Origin: Roseobacter sp. MED193
GTDB lineage: Bacteria; Pseudomonadota; Alphaproteobacteria; Rhodobacterales; Rhodobacteraceae
Assembly: GCF_000152965.1 (NCBI RefSeq)
Contig: NZ_AANB01000013.1
Coordinates: 1-64,000, forward strand
Length of the DNA: 64,000 bases
Direction: 5' to 3'
Below are positions 9,221-17,855 of this stretch, in pieces. The number at the start of each line of letters is the position of its first letter. The first letter of the stretch is position 1. Below the pieces are notes generated by a model. It saw nothing but the letters and a program-made list of their open reading frames with translations, did no database searches and had not been told where the DNA came from. The translations under genes and the position numbers were made by a program.

Positions 9221-9413
9221 CCTTAGAGCCATGGAGTGGCCGGGAAGTTGTAGACCGGACCTTCGCTGCGCCGTGCGCGAACTGGTAGGATGCGGGACAA
9301 AGTGCCCTTTCGCTGCGGTTGCGCCAACGGCTGCTATGGGAAGGTTGCATTGAGGTTGGTGGGCACGGCAGCCTTCAAAATAGCACGATTTGGTAAGGTC
9401 ATTGCCCCACATC

Positions 9414-10079
9414 CTATTGCAGGATTTCGACCATTTCGGCGTAGCCGCGCGACGTGGCGTGTTGCAGCGGTGTGACGCCATCGCGATCACCGATGGATTT
9501 ATCTGCTCCTGCATCAACGAGGATTTGCAACGCCTTGATATGATCTGGGCCGCCGTCTCCTAAAACGACAGCCTCTATCAAAGCCGTCCACGCCAGATTG
9601 TTGATATGATCCAGTGGTGCGCCGCCATCCACCAAACGTGCAACAACGTCGTGATGCCCGAGGTGGGCGGCCGCGATAAGGGCTGTCCCGTCGTAGACAC
9701 TGGTGATCAGGTCAGGGGCGTTCCCGAGTTCCATTGCAAGTGACACCATTTCAGGATCGTTCGCGACAGCGGCGATGGTCAGCACGTCATAGACGCGGTT
9801 TTCCAGCGCATTCATATCCGCGCCTCCGTTTGCAAGTGCCGTCAGCGCGTCATCGTGTGATGCGAACGCCGCGACATGAGCAGGCGTGCGCTGGGATCGA
9901 TCTCGGATGTCCACATCGGCACCTGCTCCGATCAGTCGGTTAATTACATCCACGTCGCCTTCGTGGGCGGCAAGATGCAGACCTGTGTAGGACGCAATGT
10001 CTGATGCTGACGGGGCTGTCTGCGCATGGGCAGACCCAAAAGAACCAATTACCAAAGCGAGCAGCAGGAAACGAAACAT
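9414..10079 (-). CDS. Secreted ankyrin-repeat protein
   Basis: The 221-residue protein has a clear signal peptide (MFRFLLLALVIGSFGSAHAQ). Ankyrin repeats follow: TGLHLAAHEGDVDVINRLIGAGADVD, RTPAHVAAFASHDDALTALANGGADMN, and a last one at TPLQHATSRGYAEMVEIL. A site resembling AAGGC lies before the chosen ATG; an upstream in-frame ATG has none and would bury the signal peptide. It lies 53 bp downstream of the HbpS-like gene in the same direction. A periplasmic protein-protein contact role is likely, but no partner is known. Confidence 0.85.
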   Translation of the reverse strand: MFRFLLLALVIGSFGSAHAQTAPSASDIASYTGLHLAAHEGDVDVINRLIGAGADVDIRDRSQRTPAHVAAFASHDDALTALANGGADMNALENRVYDVLTIAAVANDPEMVSLAMELGNAPDLITSVYDGTALIAAAHLGHHDVVARLVDGGAPLDHINNLAWTALIEAVVLGDGGPDHIKALQILVDAGADKSIGDRDGVTPLQHATSRGYAEMVEILQ

Positions 10080-10132
10080 GATGTTGCCTTTCAGAAAGAG
10101 GGGCCCGCCCCCCGAGGGACGGGCCATGTACT

Positions 10133-10615
10133 TTACTCAGCACCGATTGCGTCAAGACCTGCGCGGGCACATGTCTCGTCAATTGCGCCAGATGGTGCGC
10201 CACCGACACCGATGCCACCGACCAATGCGCCACCGATCCGGATGGGCAGGCCGCCAGCCTGGATCACCAGACGGCTGTCCATATCGCGCAGACCACCGTT
10301 TTCAGGGTTACCACCGATAAACCCCGCAAGACCTGCCGTGTCACGGCCCATACTGGCGGATGTGAACGCTTTGCCTGTGCTGGACCCAACGGTATGCGGG
10401 CCCGCGTTGTCGGCACGCAATAGCACTTTGGTCTCGCCGCTGCGCGCAACGATTGCGACGCTGACATTGTGACCTTCGGCAGAACATGCAGCGACGGCAG
10501 CCTGTGTTGCTGTGGTTGCCATATCGAGCGGCAAGTAAGGAGCTGTGGGCAGGTCTTGGGCGAAGGCTGCAGCGGGTGTCAGCAGAGCTGTGGCAAGTGC
10601 GATGGAACGGATCAT
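10133..10615 (-). CDS. GlcG/HbpS-family haem-binding-like periplasmic protein
   Basis: The 160-residue protein has a signal peptide ending in AAAFAQ and one GlcG/HbpS domain. Recognisable pieces are AVAACSAEGHNVSVAIVARSG, TVGSSTGKAFTSASMGRDT and the glycine-rich GGLPIRIGGALVGGIGVGGA. In Streptomyces, HbpS is an exported haem-binding protein that modulates the SenS/SenR two-component system. Here the gene lies next to a sensor kinase and a response regulator, so a similar accessory sensing role is plausible. Haem binding is not proven by sequence. Confidence 0.85.
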   Translation of the reverse strand: MIRSIALATALLTPAAAFAQDLPTAPYLPLDMATTATQAAVAACSAEGHNVSVAIVARSGETKVLLRADNAGPHTVGSSTGKAFTSASMGRDTAGLAGFIGGNPENGGLRDMDSRLVIQAGGLPIRIGGALVGGIGVGGAPSGAIDETCARAGLDAIGAE

Positions 10616-10721
10616 TGTGTATTTCCTTTTGTTGAACTGATGCTCCAGTTCTAATTCGCCGCTGTGATCGGCGATATTCGTAGCATCCGCAAAGGTGTCC
10701 GTAGTTCTACTGATAAGTGTG

Positions 10722-11327
10722 TTAGTCTGCCTGTGCATCCAACCAATAACGGGTCAATTCCGCCGCCGAGGACGTGCCCGCTTTGGCCGCAATAGCCGCG
10801 CGGTGACTTTCAACTGTGCGGGGTGACAGGGTCAGCGCGTCAGCGATTTGCTTGGTCGTCAGACCCTTTGCGATCATCTCAAGAACCTGTTGTTCGCGTG
10901 TGGACAGATTGCGCACCAATGCCACCGCTTCTGCGCGTTCTTCCAAAGCCTGCTGGTTAGCTTCCAGCTCTGCATGACCCTTCTGGATTGCGTCGATCAG
11001 GTTTTGTTCGTCGACGGGCTTGCTCAGAAAATCAATCGCCCCATTGCGAAACGCGCGCCTGCACGCCTCGATATCGCCGTGTCCGCTGATAATGACGGTG
11101 GGCCATGACACGCCTTTCTCGGTTAGCTTTTCTTGCAGTTTCAGCCCCGAAATAGCAGGCATCCTGATGTCAAGGATCAGGCATCCCGGCGTCAAGTCTG
11201 CCACTTGGCTCAGGAATTTCTCGGGCGAGGCAAAACTGCACACATTCAGCCCGACGGTTTCCAACAAAAGGCTCAGCGCGTTGCGAACAGCCTCATCATC
11301 ATCAACGAGGTAAACATGGTTGGTCAT
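10722..11327 (-). CDS. FixJ-family response regulator
   Basis: The 201-residue protein has a receiver domain (phospho-acceptor Asp53 in CLILDIRMP, conserved Lys in FLSKPVDEQ) and a LuxR/FixJ-type HTH (STREQQVLEMIAKGLTTKQIADALTLSPRTVESH). Its start overlaps the stop of the kinase gene by 4 nt, so the two form a cognate pair. The HbpS-like and ankyrin genes directly downstream are candidate targets or accessory parts. Confidence 0.92.
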   Translation of the reverse strand: MTNHVYLVDDDEAVRNALSLLLETVGLNVCSFASPEKFLSQVADLTPGCLILDIRMPAISGLKLQEKLTEKGVSWPTVIISGHGDIEACRRAFRNGAIDFLSKPVDEQNLIDAIQKGHAELEANQQALEERAEAVALVRNLSTREQQVLEMIAKGLTTKQIADALTLSPRTVESHRAAIAAKAGTSSAAELTRYWLDAQAD

Positions 11328-12844
11328 GGTCTCACCGTCTTGATTGAGCGCGGCAGGGACAAACGGAACGTGGTCTGGTCGGTGTCGTCGAGCAGCTTGA
11401 TATCACCGCCCATTTCCTCAATCAGCCTTTGACACAGCGCAAGGCCAAGCCCCGTTCCATCCGGTTTGCCTGTCACGAAAGGCTCAAAGACGCGAGGCCT
11501 AAGGTCGTCAGACACCCCCGGCCCGGTATCGCTGACATCCAAAATGACCGACGGGCCATCGACATACGTGCGGATCGTGACCTGTGCCTCGTCCGAGGCA
11601 TCAAGCGCGTTGCGCATCAGATTAAACACAACCTGTTCCAACTCGACCGGATCGGCGTCAATGAAAAGTGGGTGATCATACAGCGACAGGGTAATGCCAG
11701 CCCCCTTCGTCTTGGCCTCCAATGCCAACAGATTTTTAACGCTTTGCGCGGCTTCATGGACGGAACAGGCCTCAGACGGGGCACGGTTCGGTTTGCTCCA
11801 CCTTCGCAGGCGATCAAGGAGATTTGCCGCGCGCTGTGCTTGGGATACCGTGTCGTCCAACACAGTGCCAAGACGTGCGACCTCACCACGCCGCGCCAAA
11901 TGGCGGCCAGCCTGCGCTTGACTCAGGATTGCGGTCAGAGGTTGCGCCAGTTCATGCGCCATGCCGCTGGCCATTTCGCCCATTGCATTCACGCGGGAGG
12001 CGTGGGCTAGCCGCGTTTCCTGCGCGCTCAGCTTGGCGCGGTCTTCTGCATCTTTGGTGCGCGCGCGTTGCTTTAGACCGAAGGCTGACAGCAAAAAGAG
12101 GGCCGTGACCAGTGCGATAACAAAGACCACTGTCTCGACCGGCAACAGGTCAGACAGCCCAATTGTCAAAGAGGTCTCAAACACCAAAGGCTGAGACGCA
12201 CTGCCGAGCGGTTTGGAAAACCCAGTCTCACCCGATGAAACCTCACCGACCAATGCCGTTTGACCATCAGGCGTCGACAGACGCAAAGAAGCTGATGGCG
12301 TGTCCCAAAACGGATCATCTGTGGCAATCAGCGCGCGGGCGTCAATCACCAGCGCTAAACCGTGCCGTGCCGCATCAGAATTAGGGGTGCGTTTCACTAG
12401 CAGATAGTGATCCGGCAGGTCCGGCATTGGCCCAATTTGCAAAGCCCCGGTCGAGCGGCGGGCCAATTCAATGACGCGTTCCCTCGCCTGTAACGAAAGA
12501 CCGGGCTGCGTTTCTATGGCGGTTTGGGACGGAACGTATGGGACAACATTCACCGACGTAATACGTGGGTAAAACCGCCTGATCGTCGCGGCCACGTCTA
12601 ACAGTAAGTCCTGCCGCTCCATCCCACCAGCCACAAAAATTGCAGACAACGATGTCAGATGCGCATCGTGCTGATCAGCCCGCTGTGAGGCCAGACGATG
12701 CAGCGTTTCACTTTTGATCGTCAGTTCACGCACCAAGTTCTGTCGTTCAAAAAACGCCACCCCGCCGAGAGCGAGCATGACGGCAAGCGCCCATAGCAAA
12801 GTGTTCCGCCAGAAGTTTGTTGGATATGAGACGGCCATTTGCAT
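11324..12844 (-). CDS. Membrane sensor histidine kinase (FixL/DctB-like)
   Basis: The 506-residue kinase has a transmembrane segment at about 12-31, a periplasmic sensor region of about 200 residues, a second transmembrane segment at about 237-256, the H-box GMAHELAQPLTAI (His297), and N and G boxes (NLMRNALDASDE, DTGPGVSDDL, GTGLGLALCQRL). The H-box form is that of the FixL/DctB/TodS-like group, which signals to FixJ-type regulators such as its neighbour. The ligand is unknown; the adjacent HbpS-like protein makes haem or redox a reasonable guess. Confidence 0.9.
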   Translation of the reverse strand: MQMAVSYPTNFWRNTLLWALAVMLALGGVAFFERQNLVRELTIKSETLHRLASQRADQHDAHLTSLSAIFVAGGMERQDLLLDVAATIRRFYPRITSVNVVPYVPSQTAIETQPGLSLQARERVIELARRSTGALQIGPMPDLPDHYLLVKRTPNSDAARHGLALVIDARALIATDDPFWDTPSASLRLSTPDGQTALVGEVSSGETGFSKPLGSASQPLVFETSLTIGLSDLLPVETVVFVIALVTALFLLSAFGLKQRARTKDAEDRAKLSAQETRLAHASRVNAMGEMASGMAHELAQPLTAILSQAQAGRHLARRGEVARLGTVLDDTVSQAQRAANLLDRLRRWSKPNRAPSEACSVHEAAQSVKNLLALEAKTKGAGITLSLYDHPLFIDADPVELEQVVFNLMRNALDASDEAQVTIRTYVDGPSVILDVSDTGPGVSDDLRPRVFEPFVTGKPDGTGLGLALCQRLIEEMGGDIKLLDDTDQTTFRLSLPRSIKTVRP

Positions 12845-13075
12845 TCATCGCAGGTGTCGGCGCAAACACCAATCCGTATTTCTACGGGCAAAAAGCTTTG
12901 CGTCAATGCCAACCGGCTTGAGATTCCTTAACAAAAAGACCTACATTTTCATCTGCGCAAAAGAGCGGACATTGATGCAACGTGCAGCATTGGATCTTCT
13001 GGGCTCTTCGGTAGCATTAGCTGCGGGCGACACGAACGTCAGCAATGTACGCCGGGTTCATTCAACCACACCAGT

Positions 13076-13114
13076 ACAGAAAAAGGGGAACCGTGGTCCC
13101 ACGGCTCCCCTTTC
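13076..13114 (-). terminator. Rho-independent terminator of the DUF736 gene
   Basis: On the minus strand a 12-bp stem (GGGGAGCCGTGG paired with CCACGGTTCCCC, one mismatch, 2-base loop) is followed by a run of five T. It lies 30 bases after the DUF736 stop codon. Confidence 0.8.
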
Positions 13115-13144
13115 GGTTCAGATCGTCTCCCCCTCGCGCGCCGA

Positions 13145-13873
13145 TTAGGCAACCAGCGACAGCCCCGCGCCTGCGTCCTGCGGTTGCTCACCGCTGTCGA
13201 TGAACGGGATGATCGAGAAGGTCTGCCCGCCGCGCTGTTTTTCGTTCTGCACGGCGTTGACGCGCAGATCGCCATCGGGCGTGTTGATCAGCAGCGACAG
13301 GTAGTCATTGCCCGTGCGGCTGCTTTTGGCCATCCACGCCGATCCGACGCGGATCGGTGTGCCCCGGGGCGAGCTGACCTCGACGCGGTAATCCGGGTGG
13401 GTCTCCTCGGATTTGTAGCTGTTCTCGATCAGCATGAACTCCAGATCGAACATCATGTTGGCGATGTAGCCGGTGAAGGCGTTGTCAGCGTCCATGGCGG
13501 TCAACTCGCCCGAGATCGAGCCGGACTTCATCAGGCCGTTCGAGACCAGCGGGATGATCTCGAAGTCGCCGCTTTGGGTCGCGCGCGCCTCTTTCGTCTG
13601 CACCGCGTTGACCCGGAACGGGCCCAAGCCGACATCGATCTGCATCGAGACGTAGGGGTTGCCGCTGGTATTGCCGGTCTCGTTCCAGGCCGTGCCGATG
13701 CGCACCTTGCGACCGGATTTGTTGACTGCCGTCACGTCAAAATCCGGGCTGCGTTCGGACATCTTGGCCCGCGCCTCCAACTGGATGGCGATGTCAAAGC
13801 GCGTCGAGTGGATCATGCCGGTGTACTGAGCGGCTGCGGTCTCGACATTGCGGGTGAGGGTTCCTGCGAACAT
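13145..13873 (-). CDS. Tandem DUF736 plasmid protein
   Basis: The 242-residue protein starts at MFAGTLTRNVETAA with AAAGGA before the ATG. It contains two DUF736-like copies: KVRIGTAWNETGNTSGNPYVS ending in FRVNAVQ, and PIRVGSAWMAKSSRTGNDYLS ending in LRVNAVQ. Most DUF736 proteins have a single copy, so this one appears duplicated and fused. DUF736 proteins are common on alphaproteobacterial plasmids and their function is unproven. A hairpin element shared with other genes of the block lies about 80-110 bp upstream, and a strong terminator follows. Confidence 0.85.
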   Translation of the reverse strand: MFAGTLTRNVETAAAQYTGMIHSTRFDIAIQLEARAKMSERSPDFDVTAVNKSGRKVRIGTAWNETGNTSGNPYVSMQIDVGLGPFRVNAVQTKEARATQSGDFEIIPLVSNGLMKSGSISGELTAMDADNAFTGYIANMMFDLEFMLIENSYKSEETHPDYRVEVSSPRGTPIRVGSAWMAKSSRTGNDYLSLLINTPDGDLRVNAVQNEKQRGGQTFSIIPFIDSGEQPQDAGAGLSLVA

Positions 13874-13940
13874 GGGATGGTTCCTTTTCAGATTGTTCGG
13901 TGCCTGACGTTCTTGCCAGCGCATCCGGGATTGCTTTCTC

Positions 13941-13988
13941 GACCCCTTGAGGGATCACAAACCAGAAAGCTCGCTTTCCTTTCTTCCC
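13941..13988 (-). repeat. Dispersed backbone element, copy a
   Basis: Minus-strand core GAAAGC-GA-GCTTTC, followed by TGGTTTGTGATCCCTCAAGG. It lies upstream of the DUF736 gene. Related copies precede the methyltransferase, ParB-like, DUF3768 and 26.8-kb genes. Confidence 0.5.
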
Positions 13989-13998
13989 AACCTTCAGT

Positions 13999-14304
13999 TT
14001 AGCGCTGACGCCTGAAAGACTGTGCCACCTTCCCGCCGGGTACGACGCCCCTCCCCTGCCCGTCTGGCCTCGGATGGCTGTCCTGGGTATTCTCGTCGCC
14101 CTCCTCCGATCCCGCAATGAAGAACTCTGCTTCCTCCCCGTTCAACCGCTGCCCGCTCCGGTCGGTCAGCCCGATGGTGCTACCGTTCGGCTCAAACGTG
14201 ATCAGGTATTGGCCGAGGCTGTCCTTGTGCACGCGGTAGCCGGTGTTGGCCCAATGTACGGTCTGACCTGCATCGATGGCGGCTTTGATCTCTCCGAGAG
14301 TCAT
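13999..14304 (-). CDS. Small conserved plasmid protein, unknown function
   Basis: A 101-residue protein starts MTLGEIKAAIDAGQTVHWAN and continues with a beta-rich part (GYRVHKDSLGQYLITFEPNG, then IGLTDRSGQRLNGEEAEFF). The tail is charged and disordered-looking. The ATG follows the stop of the strawberry-notch gene by only 14 bases, so it is probably cotranscribed with it. The start of this protein resembles short plasmid proteins that accompany DUF736; no function can be assigned. Confidence 0.7.
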   Translation of the reverse strand: MTLGEIKAAIDAGQTVHWANTGYRVHKDSLGQYLITFEPNGSTIGLTDRSGQRLNGEEAEFFIAGSEEGDENTQDSHPRPDGQGRGVVPGGKVAQSFRRQR

Positions 14305-14318
14305 GATCGTCCCCTCGC

Positions 14319-17300
14319 CTATTCTGCTGCCACTGAAGTTACGTCCCAAGTGGCGTCTGGTCCGGTTCCAACAATCCGGGAGAGGATGCCCGCTGTGTCG
14401 ATCCCGTCCCCGTGCGGCAGAAACACCCGCAACTGAAAGGCGATGATCTCCGTGAAGCAGCCGAGGGCCTTGAGGCCGTCGATCATGCCCCGATCCGCAC
14501 CGCCCAACTCAAGGCGCATCTCGCCTGCGACACGACGACGGGTCAGAGTCAGACCCCGGCCCAGATCGACCGGCGCGGTGGTGCCGAGGGCGGCGGTCAG
14601 CATCTCCTGCGGTGTTTGCGGATTGGAGACGAGGAAGCGGGCGCGCAGCGCGGCCGCCCCTTCTTCGCTCAGCGTCCGCCCGATCATCGCGGTCGCCCCG
14701 TCGGGCGTGACCCGGTAGATGCGCTCATTGGTGGTCGGAATGTCCTTCCAGATAGGCAACAAGAGCCCGGTCAGCAGGTAGAGCTTGATCGTGGTGGTTT
14801 TTGGCAGGGACGCAGCCTCGGCATCCCAAAGCCTTGCAAACTCAGGCCTTCCGATGTCTTCCCAGGCCGAGGACTCGAACCGCGTCTCCTCCAGATAGCT
14901 GGACCCGTTTGGCCGCACCGCCTTGCGCATCAGCGTGACAATGTCCTCGTCATACATCTGCATGGGGCGCGCCGAGATGAGCGCTGCGCGTCCCGAAGCA
15001 CGGTTAACCATCGGTAGCTTGTCGGGATTGCGCGACAGGGCGTCATCCGCCGACAGCACGTGGACCGGGTCCGTCACCTCAAGTCCGATGATCCGCGTCA
15101 CCGCCCCGGATTTCGGGCAGGTCCAGAGATCCTCGGTGGAGACCTGCTCGATCTTTTCGCCGCGCAGGGTTTCCACGCCGAGATCGAGCGTGCCCGCCGC
15201 GCGCGCCCGTTCCGTCTGATCAGCGATCCGACGCATGAACTCGGCAAAGAGCGCGTTCTGCATGTGGATGGGAAGGGCAAGCACCCGGTTGAGAAACCGC
15301 TGGATCGGCGGCAGCTCCTCGAGCAGCACCCCGTCCTTGTCGATCAGCCGCAGGGCCGTCCAGTCGGTGAAGCTCTCGTAGCTCATCGCCTCAGCGCGTC
15401 CGGCGGCAAGATCGGCGAAATACCCACGTAGTGCGGCCCGCGCGATCGGGCTTTCCAGATTGTCCTCCTCGCGGAACATGCCCTGCGAGCCGGTTTCGCG
15501 CTGACCCTTGGTCAAGGCCCCCAGCTGGTCGAGGCGTTTGGCAATCGTCGAGGTGAAACGCTTTTCGCCATGCACATCCGAGGTGCAGACGCGGAAGAAG
15601 GGCGCGCTGACCTGGGCCGAGCGATGGGTGCGGCCCAGCCCCTGGATGGCCGCATCGGCGCGCCAGCCGGGTTCCAACAGGTAGTGCCGGCGCCGTTTCT
15701 GGTTCTTCGCCGTTTGCGCCGCGTGATAGGACCGGCCCGTACCGCCTGCATCGGAGAAGATAAGGATATCCTTCTCGCCGTCCATGAAGGCTTGGGTCTC
15801 GGATGAATTACTGCTGGCGGCGCGCTTTTCGATGAAGAGATGACCATCCTCGGACTTGAGGGGCCGGATGGACCGCCCCGTGACTTCTGCCACGGCCTCG
15901 TCGCCAAAGGCCCAGAGGATCTGATCCAGCGCCGAAGGGATCGGGGCGAGCGTCATCAACTCCATCATGGCCGCATCTCGCAGGGCGAGCGCCTCGCGCG
16001 AGACAACGAGCGCGCCGGTCTCATCCCGCAAAGGTTCGGCCACCATGTTGCCGTCGATCTCGACCAGCTTTTGCGCATGAATCGGGAAGGCCTGTTCGAG
16101 GTAGCCCAGAACATAGTCGCGCGGCGTCAAGGCCCCCTCAACGAGTTCATCCTCCGGGTCCATTGTCTCAAGTCGACGTTTCAGCAGGCTCTCACCTGTC
16201 GAAACCACCTGGATGACGCAAGCCTTGCCCGTTGCCAGATCGTCCTTGATGGCGTGGATGATGCTTGGAGCCTTCATGCCCATCAGGAGATGGTTGAAGA
16301 AGCGCTGCTTCGTGCTCTCGAAGCGAGATTTGGCCGAGGCGCGTGCTGCCGACGCATTGGTCTCGCCCGAGGCATCGTTGACGCCGGTCGCAGTCAACGC
16401 CGCTTCGAGATTGTGGTGGATCGTCCGAAACGCACCCGCGTATGCGTCGTAGATCTCGATCTGGGCCGGGGTGAGCGCGTGTTCGAGCACGTCATACTCC
16501 ACGCCATCAAAGCTGAGGGCGCGCGCCGTGTAGAGGCCGAGCGTCTTAAGATCACGCGCGACCACCTCCATGGCAGCCACGCCGCCGGCTTCCATCGCAG
16601 AAACGAAACTCTCGCGGCTTGGGAAGGGGTATTCGGGGCCCTGCCCCCAGAGCCCCAGCCGCGCGGCATAGGCGAGATTGTGCACGCTCGTGGCACCCGT
16701 GGCCGAGATGTAGAAGACGCGGGCGCGGGGTGCTGCCAGTTGCAGCCGCAGGCCAGCAAGGCCCTGCTGGGAGGGTTTGACCCCCCTGCCCTGCTCGGAC
16801 CCTGCTGCGTTCTGCATGGCATGGGCCTCATCAAAGGCCAGCACGCCTTCGAACTCCGCGCCCATCCATTCGAGGATCTGGCTCAGTCGCGTGGTGCCGC
16901 ATTTGCCCGCGGACCGCAGCGTGGCGTAGGTGACGAAGAGGATACCGTCGCCCATCGGGACCGGCTGGTCCGATTTCCATTTGGAAAGCGGCTGAATGTC
17001 GGCAGGCGAGCCGCCGAGATCGGTCCAGTCGCGGATCGCGTCCTCAATAAGCGTGGCGGATTTGGAGACCCAGATCGCCTTTCTGCGCCCGGCCAGCCAG
17101 TTGACAAGGATGAGCCCCGCGCATTCGCGGCCCTTGCCGCAACCGGTGCCGTCGCCGAGGAAATAGCCAAGGCGATAGGCACGTGCATCCTGGTCATCAT
17201 CGGCGCGCGTCAGCTTGGTCTGGTCGTAATCGATAGTGAACCGACCGGGCAGGTCGCGCCCATGGGCGTCATGCGCCATGATGATGGTTTCCAGCTGCGC

Positions 17301-17855
17301 CTCGGAGAGGTGACCCTCCTCGATCAGCTTCGCGGGCAGTCGCAAGTCATCACTGCCCGTGTTTGAGGGCATGGGCGGGGCAACCGAGGCCATTGCGATG
17401 CTTTCAACGAGCGGCGTGGGATGTTCCTGCGCACTCGCAATCTCGATCCGTTGCGGACGGTAGCGCGCATAGATGTCCGAGATGGGCGTGTTGTCGCGCG
17501 GGGTCTGAAGGCTTGTGAAGCTGAGCGGGACAACGGCCTTGGCCCGGGGTTTGGAGGGGGCGACAGGCGCAGCGGCGGCCTTGCGCGGGGCAGATGATGG
17601 AACGCTCGACCGAGTATGAGGGATCGCTGCCGCCCGTTGGACTGGGCGCATCTCGGTCCGGGTCGCGGCCACGGCGTCAACGAAAGGAAGGACTTCCTCC
17701 AGATCCTGAACCGCGGCGCGGATCATTTCGCCGTCCTCCTGCACCTTGTCGAAGACCATCAGCTGGGTTTCGACAGAGGTGCCGAGCTTGCGGTAGATTG
17801 CCCCGGCATCGTCAGCGCCAAGCGTGGCGTCAGGAGACCGCAGGCGCGGGACCAA
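14319..17855 (-). CDS. Strawberry-notch-like NTPase/helicase (3' part of a frameshifted methyltransferase-helicase gene)
   Basis: The protein holds a superfamily-2-type ATPase of the bacterial strawberry-notch group: Walker A GDGTGCGKG (234-242), DEAH (342-345), ISATGATS, and a C-terminal helicase domain with DAGGTGRSYHA and GLGRTHRSAQV. The first 40 residues (AIYRKLGTSVETQLMVFDKV) are the end of a methyltransferase domain, not a true protein start. The only start available is a TTG at 17855. One extra C in the CCCC run at 17801-17804 would join it in frame to the methyltransferase upstream, as a 1424-residue protein. These fused proteins are typical of alphaproteobacterial plasmids and are suspected anti-defence factors. 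Confidence 0.88.
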   Translation of the reverse strand: MVPRLRSPDATLGADDAGAIYRKLGTSVETQLMVFDKVQEDGEMIRAAVQDLEEVLPFVDAVAATRTEMRPVQRAAAIPHTRSSVPSSAPRKAAAAPVAPSKPRAKAVVPLSFTSLQTPRDNTPISDIYARYRPQRIEIASAQEHPTPLVESIAMASVAPPMPSNTGSDDLRLPAKLIEEGHLSEAQLETIIMAHDAHGRDLPGRFTIDYDQTKLTRADDDQDARAYRLGYFLGDGTGCGKGRECAGLILVNWLAGRRKAIWVSKSATLIEDAIRDWTDLGGSPADIQPLSKWKSDQPVPMGDGILFVTYATLRSAGKCGTTRLSQILEWMGAEFEGVLAFDEAHAMQNAAGSEQGRGVKPSQQGLAGLRLQLAAPRARVFYISATGATSVHNLAYAARLGLWGQGPEYPFPSRESFVSAMEAGGVAAMEVVARDLKTLGLYTARALSFDGVEYDVLEHALTPAQIEIYDAYAGAFRTIHHNLEAALTATGVNDASGETNASAARASAKSRFESTKQRFFNHLLMGMKAPSIIHAIKDDLATGKACVIQVVSTGESLLKRRLETMDPEDELVEGALTPRDYVLGYLEQAFPIHAQKLVEIDGNMVAEPLRDETGALVVSREALALRDAAMMELMTLAPIPSALDQILWAFGDEAVAEVTGRSIRPLKSEDGHLFIEKRAASSNSSETQAFMDGEKDILIFSDAGGTGRSYHAAQTAKNQKRRRHYLLEPGWRADAAIQGLGRTHRSAQVSAPFFRVCTSDVHGEKRFTSTIAKRLDQLGALTKGQRETGSQGMFREEDNLESPIARAALRGYFADLAAGRAEAMSYESFTDWTALRLIDKDGVLLEELPPIQRFLNRVLALPIHMQNALFAEFMRRIADQTERARAAGTLDLGVETLRGEKIEQVSTEDLWTCPKSGAVTRIIGLEVTDPVHVLSADDALSRNPDKLPMVNRASGRAALISARPMQMYDEDIVTLMRKAVRPNGSSYLEETRFESSAWEDIGRPEFARLWDAEAASLPKTTTIKLYLLTGLLLPIWKDIPTTNERIYRVTPDGATAMIGRTLSEEGAAALRARFLVSNPQTPQEMLTAALGTTAPVDLGRGLTLTRRRVAGEMRLELGGADRGMIDGLKALGCFTEIIAFQLRVFLPHGDGIDTAGILSRIVGTGPDATWDVTSVAAE

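Noticed and set aside
15840-17366. 508-codon open frame on the + strand
   Set aside because: It lies wholly antisense to the strawberry-notch gene, which has clear motifs; the + frame has no recognisable domain and is open because of high GC.
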